A stretch of DNA of 64,000 nucleotides, taken from the NCBI RefSeq assembly GCF_900105535.1, contig NZ_LT629779.1:2232001-2296000 (forward strand), given 5' to 3'. The notes under the pieces are model-generated. The model had not been told where the DNA came from. It did no database searches and saw only the letters and a program-made list of their open reading frames with translations. Numbering within the stretch: position 1 is the first letter of the stretch; each line of letters starts with the position of its first letter. Shown piece by piece: positions 25,523 to 34,540 of the stretch. The position numbers were made by a program, and so were the translations under genes. Source of the DNA: Pseudarthrobacter equi (GTDB lineage Bacteria > Actinomycetota > Actinomycetes > Actinomycetales > Micrococcaceae).

Positions 25523-26812
25523 TCAGCGGGCCGCGCGCTGCAGGATGCCGCGGGCTTCCGTGGCGGCCTTGGCCAGGGCTTCCTTGGGTGTGAGGTCGCC
25601 GCGGAGGGCGGCCTGGATGTTCGGTGCGAGGGCACCCATCACTTGGCGGGCTACCGGTGAGGATTCGCCGGGGTTCGCGGCCTTGAGTGCGGCTGCCATG
25701 GCTTTGGAATCCGCATCGTCACCGAGGACGGCAGCGTCCTCGCGGGTAGGCAGGTTGCCTGCGGCGGCGTTGAGGGCTTTCTGCGAGGCGGCCGAGCTCA
25801 GGTAGTCCATCACCGTGTAAGCGGCTTGCCGGTTTTCCTTCTTGTTGATGGAGGTCAGCGCCAGGAGGCCGGGGTTCCCATACGTTGCCTGGTCCTTGCC
25901 CGTCAGGGGTTCTCCGAGGGCAACGTTCTCTGCTCCCAGGGCGGCCCGCATCTGCTTGAGCTCAGGCAGGGAGGTAGTGGCCCGCATGGCAGCCTTGCCG
26001 GTGGCGATCGGAGCGCCCTCCACCTTGGGGCCATCCGTGGCGGCGTCGATGGGCAGGCCTCCGGCCTTCTTGAGGTCCACCAGGAGTTGCAGAGCGGATT
26101 CGCCCTCTGCCGAATCGAAAGCAATGTCCTTGGCGTCATCGCTGAAGACCTTGCCACCGGCCTGCCACAGCAACGGATAGAAGGACAGGTTCAGGGTCTG
26201 TTCAGGGCTGCCCGCGTAGTCCATGACGGCGACGCCCTGTTTGGCCAGCACAGGTGCGGCCGCCCGGAGGTCGTCCCAGGTCTTCGGCAGTTCCAGACCG
26301 GCGTCCTTGAAGATCTTGGTGTTGTAGGCGGTGGTGTTGATGTTCTGGAACAGGGGCACGCCGAACAGTTGCTCGTCGAAGGCCGCGGCGTCCAGGGTGT
26401 TCGGGTAGAAGGAGTTTTTGTCTTTGGACACGGCGTCGTCCACCGGCAGCAGCCCGCGGACGTTCCGGTAGGTGGCTGCCTGGTCGGGCGTAATGAGCAC
26501 GACGTCGGGTCCTGAGCCGGCGGCCAACGCCGCCGAAATCTGGGCATCGCGCTTGTCGAACGTTTGCAGTTCGATGGTCAGGTCGATTCCCGGGTTGGCT
26601 TTTTCGAAGGCGGCCTCGGTGTCCTGCCAGAACTTCTTGCTGGCCGTCTCGTCCTTGATGACGGGGTACATCCAGAGAGTGACTTTGCCGTTTGCCGGCC
26701 CGGCGTCGCTCGACGATGAGGAAGGGCCGCCGCAGGCGGTCAGGGCCAGGGCTGTTGCGGTAACGACGGCGGCAGCCAAGGCTGCGGGCCGGTGCAGTTT
26801 TCGTGTGAACAT
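25523..26812 (-). CDS. CUT1 ABC transporter sugar-binding lipoprotein
   Basis: The 429-aa family 1 binding protein begins at ATG 26812 with a lipoprotein signal (PAALAAAVVTATALALTACGG). Body motifs include KVTLWMYPVIKDE, FEKANPGIDLTIEL and GSGPDVVLITPD. It captures the substrate outside the membrane for the two permeases downstream. It lies 7 bp from the sulfatase stop, within the same operon. Confidence 0.92.
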   Translation of the reverse strand: MFTRKLHRPAALAAAVVTATALALTACGGPSSSSSDAGPANGKVTLWMYPVIKDETASKKFWQDTEAAFEKANPGIDLTIELQTFDKRDAQISAALAAGSGPDVVLITPDQAATYRNVRGLLPVDDAVSKDKNSFYPNTLDAAAFDEQLFGVPLFQNINTTAYNTKIFKDAGLELPKTWDDLRAAAPVLAKQGVAVMDYAGSPEQTLNLSFYPLLWQAGGKVFSDDAKDIAFDSAEGESALQLLVDLKKAGGLPIDAATDGPKVEGAPIATGKAAMRATTSLPELKQMRAALGAENVALGEPLTGKDQATYGNPGLLALTSINKKENRQAAYTVMDYLSSAASQKALNAAAGNLPTREDAAVLGDDADSKAMAAALKAANPGESSPVARQVMGALAPNIQAALRGDLTPKEALAKAATEARGILQRAAR

Positions 26813-26819
26813 GATCGGT

Positions 26820-28175
26820 TTACTTTCTGCTGGGGGTGAGGCTGGCGTCGTGGAGGTGTTTGAGCGCAATGCTGTGGCGCGCGGCGTGGGTGGGTGCGGG
26901 TTCCAGGAGGGGATCGTCCGTCTCCCGCATCCAGGCGAAGAGCGCGGCGGACAGTTGCCGGAGGATTTCCGCTTGGGCCGGATTGCCGGCCTCGTTGTCC
27001 AGTTCCGCCGGGTCCGCGCCGAGGTCATAGAGTTCCAAGGCCGGGCTGGTGCCGATGGTGGGGCCGCCCAGGTCCACGGGCAGGCTGCGGTGGACCCAGG
27101 ATTGGGTGGGATCCATGGCGCGGGGTGCGTTGGAGAAGTTGACGATCAGCTTGTGCGTGGAGGTCCGCACTGACCGTTTGGGGTCGTAGTAGGTGTGGAA
27201 GGTCAACTGGCTGAAGCAGTGTTGGCGGACGGGTTCGCCGCTTTCCACCGCCGCCCGGAGGCTGGTCCCCGGCAGGTCCGCTGGCACTGTGTGGCCGGAA
27301 ATATCCAGCAACGTCGGCAGCACGTCCACATGGCTGACGATGTCCGCTATCCGTCTCCCTGACCAAGCCGTGTTTCCTGGAACGCGCAGCATCAGCGCAA
27401 CTTCCAGTCCGGCGTCGTACAGGGTGCATTTGGCGCGTGGCAGCGCGAGTCCGTGATCCGTGGTGAACAGCACCACGGTGTTCTCGCGGAGGCCCAGTGC
27501 GTCGAGTTCTGCGAGGATGCGTCCCACGCCTTCGTCCATGTGCTTCACGGCGCCTTGGAGCTCGGCGATCTCCTCGCGGGAACCTGAATCGTCCAGCAGG
27601 TACGGCGGGATGTTGTGTCCACGCGATGCGTCCGGCGCGACGCCGTCGGCCAGGAAGCCCATGACGCCGGGACGGTCGTGCTGTGAGGGGACGCGGTGGG
27701 GTTCGGTGAAGCCGACCTGGAGGTAGAACGGACTGCCGCCGGCGGCCATTCTGTGGAGGGCATCAGTCGCGCGGCTGACGACGACGTCGCGCGCACCGCC
27801 GGTCCTGGCGCGGTCAAACCCGAGCCTGGTGGCGACTTCGTCATCGGGCAGTACGCGTGATTCGTGGTGCACGCCCACCAGTTCAGTCCGGTAGCCCACG
27901 GACTTGAGGCGGTTCGCGATGTGGAGGCGGGGTTCGTTGAGGTCCCAGGCGAAAGGATCGTGGGTGAGGCCGAGGACTCCATTGCTTTGGGGGTAGGTGC
28001 CCGTGAACAGCGAGGCACGGGCCGGGCTGCAGTGCGGTGCAGTGGCGAAGGCCTGCTCAAACAACGCCGATTCGCCGGCCAGGGCATCGAGGTGGGGAGT
28101 GGAGACGCTGCCCACCCCGTAGCTTCCCAGGAAGCGGCCCAGGTCGTGGCAGTGCAGCAGGAGGATGTTGCGCAT
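26820..28175 (-). CDS. Cys-type arylsulfatase (heparan-N-sulfatase-like)
   Basis: The 451-aa sulfatase is without a signal peptide. The signature CSPARASLFTG places the formylglycine-precursor Cys at residue 49, and the metal-binding side includes LHCHD near the N-terminus and FTTDHGLALPR further on. The Cys must be oxidised to formylglycine, yet the only FGE gene in this window has lost its catalytic cysteines. The cytosolic location and ABC importer beside it imply that a sulfated sugar is imported first and desulfated inside. N- versus O-sulfate specificity cannot be decided here. Confidence 0.92.
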   Translation of the reverse strand: MRNILLLHCHDLGRFLGSYGVGSVSTPHLDALAGESALFEQAFATAPHCSPARASLFTGTYPQSNGVLGLTHDPFAWDLNEPRLHIANRLKSVGYRTELVGVHHESRVLPDDEVATRLGFDRARTGGARDVVVSRATDALHRMAAGGSPFYLQVGFTEPHRVPSQHDRPGVMGFLADGVAPDASRGHNIPPYLLDDSGSREEIAELQGAVKHMDEGVGRILAELDALGLRENTVVLFTTDHGLALPRAKCTLYDAGLEVALMLRVPGNTAWSGRRIADIVSHVDVLPTLLDISGHTVPADLPGTSLRAAVESGEPVRQHCFSQLTFHTYYDPKRSVRTSTHKLIVNFSNAPRAMDPTQSWVHRSLPVDLGGPTIGTSPALELYDLGADPAELDNEAGNPAQAEILRQLSAALFAWMRETDDPLLEPAPTHAARHSIALKHLHDASLTPSRK

Positions 28176-28179
28176 GGGA

Positions 28180-29217
28180 CTAGCCCATCCTTTCCAGATC
28201 GGTGCGGGTCAGGGCGTGTTCCAGTGGCTGACCGGCAAGGAAGCGGCGGAGTTCGTCCACCACGATGAGGCCGGCCCTGCGCCGGGAATCCTCCGTGGCG
28301 CCGGCGATGTGCGGGGTGAGGAGGGCGTTGGGGAGGCCGCGCCAGGGATCGTCTGCCGGCAGCGGCTCGTCATCGAACACATCCAGTGCGGCGTCGATCC
28401 GGCCTGAGGACACTTCGGCGAAAAGGGCAGCCATGTCCACGATCGTGGAGCGGGCGGTATTGACGAAGGCGGCGCCATCTTTGAGGAGTGCCAGCTGCTG
28501 TTTGCCGATGAGCCCCCGGGTTTCCGGGGTGTCCGGTGCGTGGATGGCTACCACATCACTCCCGGCCAGCAAGGAGTCCAGCGTGGTTGAGCGTGCGGCC
28601 AGCACATCGTCTGCCGTGAGGTACGGATCGTAGATGCTGACGTCGGCGCCGAGAGCGAGGCAGGCCTCGACATAGCGGCGGCCCGTGCGCGACGCCCCCA
28701 CGACGCCGATGCGTGCGCCGGAAATCTCCCGCGCACGCCTGACGTTGCGGGCTTCGTCCCACGTGGCGCCTGAGCGGAGCCTGACGTCCATGAGTTCGAG
28801 GCGGCGCAGCAGGGCCAGCGTGAAAACAAGGGAGAGTTCGGCAACCGCAGGTGCCATTGCCGCCCCGGACTGCGAGATGGGAATGCCCGCGTCCCAGAAG
28901 TCGTCACTGACCAGGAAGTGTACGGACGAGGCTGCGTGGAGGACGCAGCGGAGTTTTGGGGCCATGGCCAGGCGTTCGGCGTCGAGGCGCGGGAAGCCCC
29001 ACGCCGTGATGGCTACTTCTGCCTCGCCTGCGGCGGCTTCGAAAGCCCCGGGGGACTGCAAAGCCGCTGGTTCGGCGATGGTGATCTGGCCCAGCCCGCT
29101 GAGGGCGCCCAAGGTGTCTGCGGGGAAGAAGGCGTCGAATTCGGCCTCGGGGATGCCCAGGAGAATCCGGAGTGGGGAAGCGTTGGGTGAGCGTACAACG
29201 CCGTCGTTGAGGTTCAT
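28180..29217 (-). CDS. D-isomer-specific 2-hydroxyacid dehydrogenase
   Basis: The 345-aa NAD(P)-dependent dehydrogenase has a Rossmann motif (GARIGVVGASRTGRRYVEA, a GxxGxxG variant) and the catalytic triad Arg (NTARSTIVD), Glu (VFDDEPLP) and His (LLTPHIAG). It probably reduces a keto acid or oxidises a sugar acid formed from the imported carbohydrate. First gene of the sulfatase operon; the start faces the divergent ROK gene across 137 bp. Confidence 0.9.
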   Translation of the reverse strand: MNLNDGVVRSPNASPLRILLGIPEAEFDAFFPADTLGALSGLGQITIAEPAALQSPGAFEAAAGEAEVAITAWGFPRLDAERLAMAPKLRCVLHAASSVHFLVSDDFWDAGIPISQSGAAMAPAVAELSLVFTLALLRRLELMDVRLRSGATWDEARNVRRAREISGARIGVVGASRTGRRYVEACLALGADVSIYDPYLTADDVLAARSTTLDSLLAGSDVVAIHAPDTPETRGLIGKQQLALLKDGAAFVNTARSTIVDMAALFAEVSSGRIDAALDVFDDEPLPADDPWRGLPNALLTPHIAGATEDSRRRAGLIVVDELRRFLAGQPLEHALTRTDLERMG

Positions 29218-29354
29218 GGCGACGACGCTACTGACCTGTAGTTAGTTTTGTCAATGACTAAAATAAGTACAATGGACGGAGACAAGCAGCCATCCGGCGG
29301 CCGATGCCAGAATGGGGGAGTTCCCATGCGGCGTAACCCTAGGAGACCCGTGCC
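29218..29354. promoter_or_regulatory. Divergent promoter with TTAGT-N10-ACTAA operator-like repeat
   Basis: TTAGT (29242-29246) and ACTAA (29257-29261) form an inverted repeat whose flanks TTTG and CAATG extend it imperfectly. It lies 24 bp from the dehydrogenase start. Such AT-rich inverted repeats are typical ROK-family operators, and the ROK gene is on the other side. AGGAG at 29340-29344 is the ROK ribosome site. Confidence 0.5.
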
Positions 29355-30521
29355 ATGAAGCCACGCGCAGGAAGCAAGGCCCTGATCAGGGAAATCAACG
29401 AGGCCTTGGTGCTCGACGTTGTGCGCACCCAGTCGCCGGTTTCGCGGGCAACCATCGCGGGCCACACAGGGCTCAGCCCCGCCAGCATTACGGGCATCAC
29501 CAACAAGCTGCTCCAGCAGCAACTCCTGGTGGAAACGGAGATCGAACGCGGGACCGGCGGCCGGCCCGCGCGCTTGCTGGAGCTCGGCCGGGACGGTGTC
29601 TTCGCCGCCGGGGTGCGGCTGTCCGCCACGGAGGCGCTCGCCGTTGTCGTTGATTTGCGCGGCAGCGTGGTGGCCACCCATACCGAGCCGCTGAATTCCA
29701 CGCAGCCCGATGACGCCGCCGCGGCCGCGGCCAAAGCCGTCGCAGACGCGGCCGGGGAAAACGCCACCAAACTGATTGGCGTGGGCATTGCAGTGTCCGG
29801 CGTGGTGGACCAGGTCGGTGGCCTGGTCCGGCACAGCGGGGCCATGGACTGGGCAGACGTACCGTTCCAGGGGATCATCGAGCAAGCATCCGGCCAGCCG
29901 GCCATCCTTGACAGCTACGTCAACGCCTACGCCCGCGGACTCCTGTTCGACGGTTCTTTCACCGGCCGGGACATGCTCGTCTTTAGCGTCGGCATCAGCC
30001 TGGGGGCCGCCGTCGTGGTTGAGGGGCGCATCCAGCGCGGCTTCAACGGCGCCGCCGGTGGCTTCGCCCACACCCGGGCCATGAACAACGGCGGCCCGGC
30101 CCGGCCCTGCCACTGCGGGGCGGAGGACTGCCTGGAAACCTACGGGAGCCTGTGGGGAATGGAACAGGAACTGTTGCGCGCGGGCCAGCACCGGGAGGTG
30201 ACGCCCGACGTCGATACCCACCTCATTGCCGACGCATCCGCTCAGCTGGGGACCGGAATGGCGAACGTCGCCAAGGTTCTGGCGCCGGAACGCGTGGTGG
30301 TGGGGTTCGCGCCCGAGGCTCAGGTGGGGAGCTTTGCGGAACAGGCGACAACGGCGTTCCTTGGGCAGTTCCGGCATTCGAATACTCCTCCTCCCGGGAT
30401 TGAAGCGGTTGCGGCCGACCATGCCGCTGTAGCCAGGGGAGCGGCGTGCTTGGTCTTGGAAGGATTGTTTTCGGCGCGGGACACACAGCCCGAAGGGTGG
30501 CAGCCGGTCCGGACGGCCTGA
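29355..30521 (+). CDS. ROK-family transcriptional regulator
   Basis: The 388-aa protein has an N-terminal helix-turn-helix (SPVSRATIAGHTGLSPASITGIT) and a ROK sugar-kinase-like C-terminal domain with the zinc motif CHCGAEDCLETYGS. Glycine-rich segments GVGIAVSGVVDQ and VGISLGAAVVVEG follow the family pattern. It is divergent from the dehydrogenase/sulfatase/importer operon and most likely represses it, responding to the imported sugar. It is convergent with the beta-propeller gene, only 27 bp apart. Confidence 0.9.
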   Translation: MKPRAGSKALIREINEALVLDVVRTQSPVSRATIAGHTGLSPASITGITNKLLQQQLLVETEIERGTGGRPARLLELGRDGVFAAGVRLSATEALAVVVDLRGSVVATHTEPLNSTQPDDAAAAAAKAVADAAGENATKLIGVGIAVSGVVDQVGGLVRHSGAMDWADVPFQGIIEQASGQPAILDSYVNAYARGLLFDGSFTGRDMLVFSVGISLGAAVVVEGRIQRGFNGAAGGFAHTRAMNNGGPARPCHCGAEDCLETYGSLWGMEQELLRAGQHREVTPDVDTHLIADASAQLGTGMANVAKVLAPERVVVGFAPEAQVGSFAEQATTAFLGQFRHSNTPPPGIEAVAADHAAVARGAACLVLEGLFSARDTQPEGWQPVRTA

Positions 30522-30548
30522 CCGCGACCCTTCACGGCTATCTGCGCG

Positions 30549-32483
30549 TCAGTTGGCTTTCCGCAGCGTCTGCATCGCTTGCCGGTCGTCGATCCGCACC
30601 AGGTTGGGTCCCTGCAGCGTGTATAGGAGGCCGTCCTCGTCGGCGGTGATGTGTGGACCGCTGTACCAGCCGCCGTTGATGCCGGACGCCACAACGGAAA
30701 CTGCGAACGTCATGGGATCGATGCGGAAAACGGTGGTGTCGGAAACGCCGTACACAATGCCGCGGCTGACCTGCAGGGCGCCGAAGTCGGTGCATACGCT
30801 GCTGAGGTCGCCGCGATGGACCACCTGGCGGGTTTCCAGGTCGATGACGAACAGTCCCGCGGCGCGCCGGGTGGTGCCCGGGCCGTCCAGGGTGGGGAGC
30901 CCGGCGCCGAGATAGGAAACGCCCTCTCGGGTGGCCACAGCGCGCAGGAGCTGTCGGTTGTCGACCGGGTTGATGAAGCACTGCTTGGCGCCGGTAGCGG
31001 GGTCGTAGGTCCAGAACGATCCGCCGCCTTCGGTGTCGGACTGGGCGGCGACCAGCATGAGACTGCTGACGTCGTCCCAGCAGACGTCCAGCGGCCGGTT
31101 TTGCGCGGCGGGGAAGTCAGCAGCCTGGTGGATCGGCTGGCCGCTGAGCGGGCTGTACTTCCAGATGCCCTGGGAGTTGTACTGTCCGGTGTAGAGGACC
31201 CCATCCACGATCACGGCGTCCTTTGCTTCGCCCTGGGACTGCAGATTGACCACTTCTCCGGAGCTCAGTGAGTGGCGGGCGATCACCCCGTTGCCGCCAA
31301 CGTATGCGAATCCTGCCCCGACGGCGATGCCCATGACCGTCTGGGCACTCGCGGAAGCGCCGGCTTCGCCAAGGTCCGTCACTGCCATGCTTGAGGTGCG
31401 GGGATTGATCTCGGCCACGAAGCCGTATCCGGAGGTTGCAAGGAGTGTGTTGTTCAGTGCGTCCACGCCCCAGATCTCGCCCAGGGACGGGCCGTTGAGG
31501 GTCAGTTGGGAGACGGAGTTCGTGGCACGGGAGTAGGCGCACAGTCCCGTTTCGTTGGCGAAGTAGACCTGGTCACCGATGCTGGTGAAGTTTTTGGCTG
31601 TCTTGCCGATGGAAGTCGCCACGGTGTACGAGGTGGGATTGCCCAGGTCCAGTAAGGCAATTTTCGACTGCTGGGTGGAGGCAGCGGAGCTGACCAGGAG
31701 CTTATCGCCAAGGACCGCCAGTTCACGGATGCTGGGATCGGCGAGCATCTCCGGCGGGGTAACCTGCGTGTAGGTCTTCGTGGCCCGGTCGTAAGCCCAG
31801 AGGCAGGCCCGGCCCGCGCTTCCGCCGCCGCCGAGTGTGCTGCCGGCACCAAAGAACACTGTTCTGTTGGTGGCGGCGACGGCCCGTGCAAGCGTCGCTC
31901 CGGTATCGGGGATCCCGAGGCTGAGGACCTGTCCCGTCGCGGGGTCGTACTCCCACAGGGCTGGTTTGGTGGAGCTTCCACCTCCCACGGCGTACAGGTG
32001 GCCATCGGGCGCCACGCTGAGGTCGCGCACGTCACGGTCGCCGATGCGGCCGATCGCCGTCGCCTTCGTGGATGGCGTGGCCAGGTCCCAGCGGTAAAGG
32101 TTTGCCTGGGTGCCGCCGGCGTTCTGCAGAACACCGGCGTAGAGGTAGCGGCCGGTGATGTCGGCTGCCAGGGCCTGGATGCTGTATCCGGTCGCCAATT
32201 CGGTTTCGGCGACGATCTTGCCGGTGGGGACGTGGAAGGCGATGATCCGAACCGGATCGAGGTTGCGGGACCCGATGTAGACGGTTTCTCCCACCAGTAA
32301 GGAACTCATAAGGGAGAACTGCACGACTGCCGGACCCAGATCCACGATGTCGGCGGTGCCGGCCGCCGTCGCCTTATCCGTGGCCGCTGCCGGTCCGGAC
32401 GTGGCCAGGCCCAGCGCGGCAGCCAGGCCGGCTGCGCCGCCAGCCTGAAGGACGGACCGCCTGGTGATGTGGGAATTCTGCAT
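30549..32483 (-). CDS. Tat-exported beta-propeller protein
   Basis: The 644-aa protein starts at ATG 32483 with a twin-arginine signal (HITRRSVLQAGGAAGLAAAL then an AxA site). The rest is a chain of ~45-residue blades with PATGQV and DLETRQVVHRGDL-type turns, as in PQQ-dehydrogenase-like or WD40-like beta-propellers; I cannot name the enzyme class. Tat export suggests a folded, possibly cofactor-bearing extracellular protein. It is last in the importer operon, ~120 bp after a hydroxyacid dehydrogenase, so it may process or sense the substrate outside the cell. Confidence 0.8.
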   Translation of the reverse strand: MQNSHITRRSVLQAGGAAGLAAALGLATSGPAAATDKATAAGTADIVDLGPAVVQFSLMSSLLVGETVYIGSRNLDPVRIIAFHVPTGKIVAETELATGYSIQALAADITGRYLYAGVLQNAGGTQANLYRWDLATPSTKATAIGRIGDRDVRDLSVAPDGHLYAVGGGSSTKPALWEYDPATGQVLSLGIPDTGATLARAVAATNRTVFFGAGSTLGGGGSAGRACLWAYDRATKTYTQVTPPEMLADPSIRELAVLGDKLLVSSAASTQQSKIALLDLGNPTSYTVATSIGKTAKNFTSIGDQVYFANETGLCAYSRATNSVSQLTLNGPSLGEIWGVDALNNTLLATSGYGFVAEINPRTSSMAVTDLGEAGASASAQTVMGIAVGAGFAYVGGNGVIARHSLSSGEVVNLQSQGEAKDAVIVDGVLYTGQYNSQGIWKYSPLSGQPIHQAADFPAAQNRPLDVCWDDVSSLMLVAAQSDTEGGGSFWTYDPATGAKQCFINPVDNRQLLRAVATREGVSYLGAGLPTLDGPGTTRRAAGLFVIDLETRQVVHRGDLSSVCTDFGALQVSRGIVYGVSDTTVFRIDPMTFAVSVVASGINGGWYSGPHITADEDGLLYTLQGPNLVRIDDRQAMQTLRKAN

Positions 32484-32603
32484 TGAACTTCCTTTGCTTC
32501 GAAGGGGGATGAGCGCGAGGGCAAGGTGCCGCCGTCGTGCCTTTTTTACGCACGAAAGTATCGGCGGCACGTGGGGGTACCACGTACGACGGCGGCGCGC
32601 TTG

Positions 32604-33617
32604 TTACGCGGTGAAGGCCAGGTCCGCGGCCTGGACGGGGAAGCGGAGGGGTTCGCCCTGGGACACGCGCTGCGCTTCGGCTACAGCAGTGGCCGCCAGC
32701 CGTTTCAACTCGGTGCCGAGGGACCCGGCGAGGTGCGGGGTCAGCAGGACGTTGGGGTTGGTGTAGTAGCCGGAATCCGCGGGCAGGACCCACGGCGTGG
32801 TGACGTCCAGGACTGCGAACAGTTCGCCCCGCTCCAGCCTTGCCAGCAGCGCGTCCTGGTCCACCAGTTCGCCGCGGGCGGTGTTGATGAAGGTCGATCC
32901 GTTACGCAGGCGGGCAATGAGTCCGGCGTTGACCAGGTTCAGGGTGGAGGGGAGGGAGGGCGCATGCAGCGAGACGACGTCGCTGGTTTCCATCAGTTCC
33001 TCCAATTCAATAGAGGCAACACCAAGGGCCTGGGCGTCCGCCTCCGTCAGGAAAGGGTCTGCCACCACCACTTCGAGTTCAAAGGGTTTGAGCAGGCGGA
33101 TGACGTGCCTGCCGATTTTTGATGCACCGATGATGCCGACCCGCTTGCCGTAGTTGCCCATGTCCGGGAACAGTCCGTCCGGTTCAACTGCTGCCTGCGT
33201 GCGGTGCAGCGTCCGGGCTACTTGGAGGACCCTTTTGTTGGCGAGCAGGATCATGGCCAGGGTGTATTCTGCCACCGGGATAGCGTTGGCGTCCGCCGCG
33301 GTGCTGACCTGTATGCCGCGGGTCCAGCAGGCGCTGTCCACATGGTTTTTGACAGTGCCTCCGGCGTGGAGGATATGCCGCAGGCGGGGGGCGCTGTCCA
33401 GCACGGCAGTGTTCACCGTGGCACAGTTCCAGCCGGTTATGAGGATATCGGTTTCGGCCAGGAGTCCCAACGAGCGGGGGGACGCGAACTCTTCCATGGG
33501 TTCGCTGTCCAGGAGCCGGAGGCCCGGGGGCAGGGATTCAAGGTGCCGGGCGGAGAAGATCCTGGACGCGACGCCGGGGCCCATGGCCAGGGCGACGTTC
33601 AGGGTCTGCGGGTTCAC
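32604..33617 (-). CDS. 2-hydroxyacid dehydrogenase family protein with altered catalytic Glu
   Basis: The 337-aa protein (GTG start 33617, overlapping the permease stop) has the NAD-binding segment KRVGIIGASKIGRHVIRLL. Arg (INTARGELVD) and His (LLTPHLAG) of the usual catalytic triad are present. The Glu normally found in a DVxxPEPLP-like motif is replaced: the sequence reads DVTTPWVLPADS, with Trp where Glu is expected. It may thus catalyse poorly or differently from classical members. It is encoded inside the second CUT1 operon, and a canonical paralogue is in the sulfatase operon. Confidence 0.87.
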   Translation of the reverse strand: MNPQTLNVALAMGPGVASRIFSARHLESLPPGLRLLDSEPMEEFASPRSLGLLAETDILITGWNCATVNTAVLDSAPRLRHILHAGGTVKNHVDSACWTRGIQVSTAADANAIPVAEYTLAMILLANKRVLQVARTLHRTQAAVEPDGLFPDMGNYGKRVGIIGASKIGRHVIRLLKPFELEVVVADPFLTEADAQALGVASIELEELMETSDVVSLHAPSLPSTLNLVNAGLIARLRNGSTFINTARGELVDQDALLARLERGELFAVLDVTTPWVLPADSGYYTNPNVLLTPHLAGSLGTELKRLAATAVAEAQRVSQGEPLRFPVQAADLAFTA

Positions 33618-34540
33618 TTGACGGCTCCTGCGGTGAGACCGGACTTCCAAAAGCGTTGCAGCATGATGAAGGCGAGCAGCAGCGGAATGATGGACAGCAA
33701 TGAACCGGTGATGACCAAGGGGACGAACTCGGGCTGCGGGACCGCGTAGCCCTGCCAGATGGAGATACCGACGCTGACTGGCAGCAGTTGTTGGTCCTGC
33801 AACATGACCAGGGGGAGCATGAAGTTGTTCCACACGCCGACGAACTGGAAGAGGGCGATGGTGATGTATCCGGGCATCATCATGGGCAGGCCGAGGGAGA
33901 AGAAGGAGCGGATGGGCCCCGCGCCATCCATGCGCGCTGCTTCGAGTGTCTCCACGGGGACGTAGGAGGTGGCGTAGACGCGGGCGAGGTAAACCCCGAA
34001 CGGGTTGCAAAGGACGGGGATCAGGATGGCCCAGATGGTGTTGGTCATTCCCACGAGCGATGCCAGCAGGTACATGGGCAGCACCGTTGCCGTGTTGGGG
34101 ATCAGGACGCCAACCAGTACGAATCCGAAGAGCGAGTCCTTACCGCGGAAGCGGAACTTGTCGAAGGCGTAGCCGGCCATGACGGAGATGAGGCTCCCCA
34201 CAACAGCGCCAAAGCCGGCGTAGAGGACAGAGTTCGCCATCCACCGGAAGAACAGGCCGCCGTCCTGGGCGGCCACTGCCGCGATGTTTTCGAAGAGGGC
34301 AAAGTTGCCCAGGGAGTAGGAGCTGGTGCCGTACAGGTCCGCGGCGTTCTTCGTGGAGGCAAAGAGAAGCCAGAGGACCGGGACCACCATGTAGAGGGAG
34401 CCAAGGACCAGCAGTCCGTTGACTGTGAGCTTGCTGCCAAAACCGCCTTGGCGTGCCGTGGATGTCCGGTGCAGGGTACGTTTCGTTGCCGTGGCCTGCG
34501 GCGTCTGGGGTGGGGTCACTGGAAGGGTATTGGTGCTCAT
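33614..34540 (-). CDS. CUT1 sugar ABC transporter permease (MalG type)
   Basis: The 308-aa permease has a ~35-residue hydrophilic N-terminal extension, six membrane spans and the EAA loop LEAARMDGAGPIRSFFSLGLP. Start at ATG 34540 overlaps the stop of the MalF-type permease. It forms the channel with that partner. No ATPase gene is nearby. Confidence 0.93.
   Translation of the reverse strand: MSTNTLPVTPPQTPQATATKRTLHRTSTARQGGFGSKLTVNGLLVLGSLYMVVPVLWLLFASTKNAADLYGTSSYSLGNFALFENIAAVAAQDGGLFFRWMANSVLYAGFGAVVGSLISVMAGYAFDKFRFRGKDSLFGFVLVGVLIPNTATVLPMYLLASLVGMTNTIWAILIPVLCNPFGVYLARVYATSYVPVETLEAARMDGAGPIRSFFSLGLPMMMPGYITIALFQFVGVWNNFMLPLVMLQDQQLLPVSVGISIWQGYAVPQPEFVPLVITGSLLSIIPLLLAFIMLQRFWKSGLTAGAVK

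Noticed and set aside
26820..28175. Secreted sulfatase
   Set aside because: No signal peptide at the supported start and no upstream in-frame extension encoding one.
29214..30422. 402-codon minus-strand frame opposite the second ROK gene
   Set aside because: It is the mirror of a ROK gene with ribosome site and motifs; the product is Gly/Arg/His-rich with no recognisable fold.
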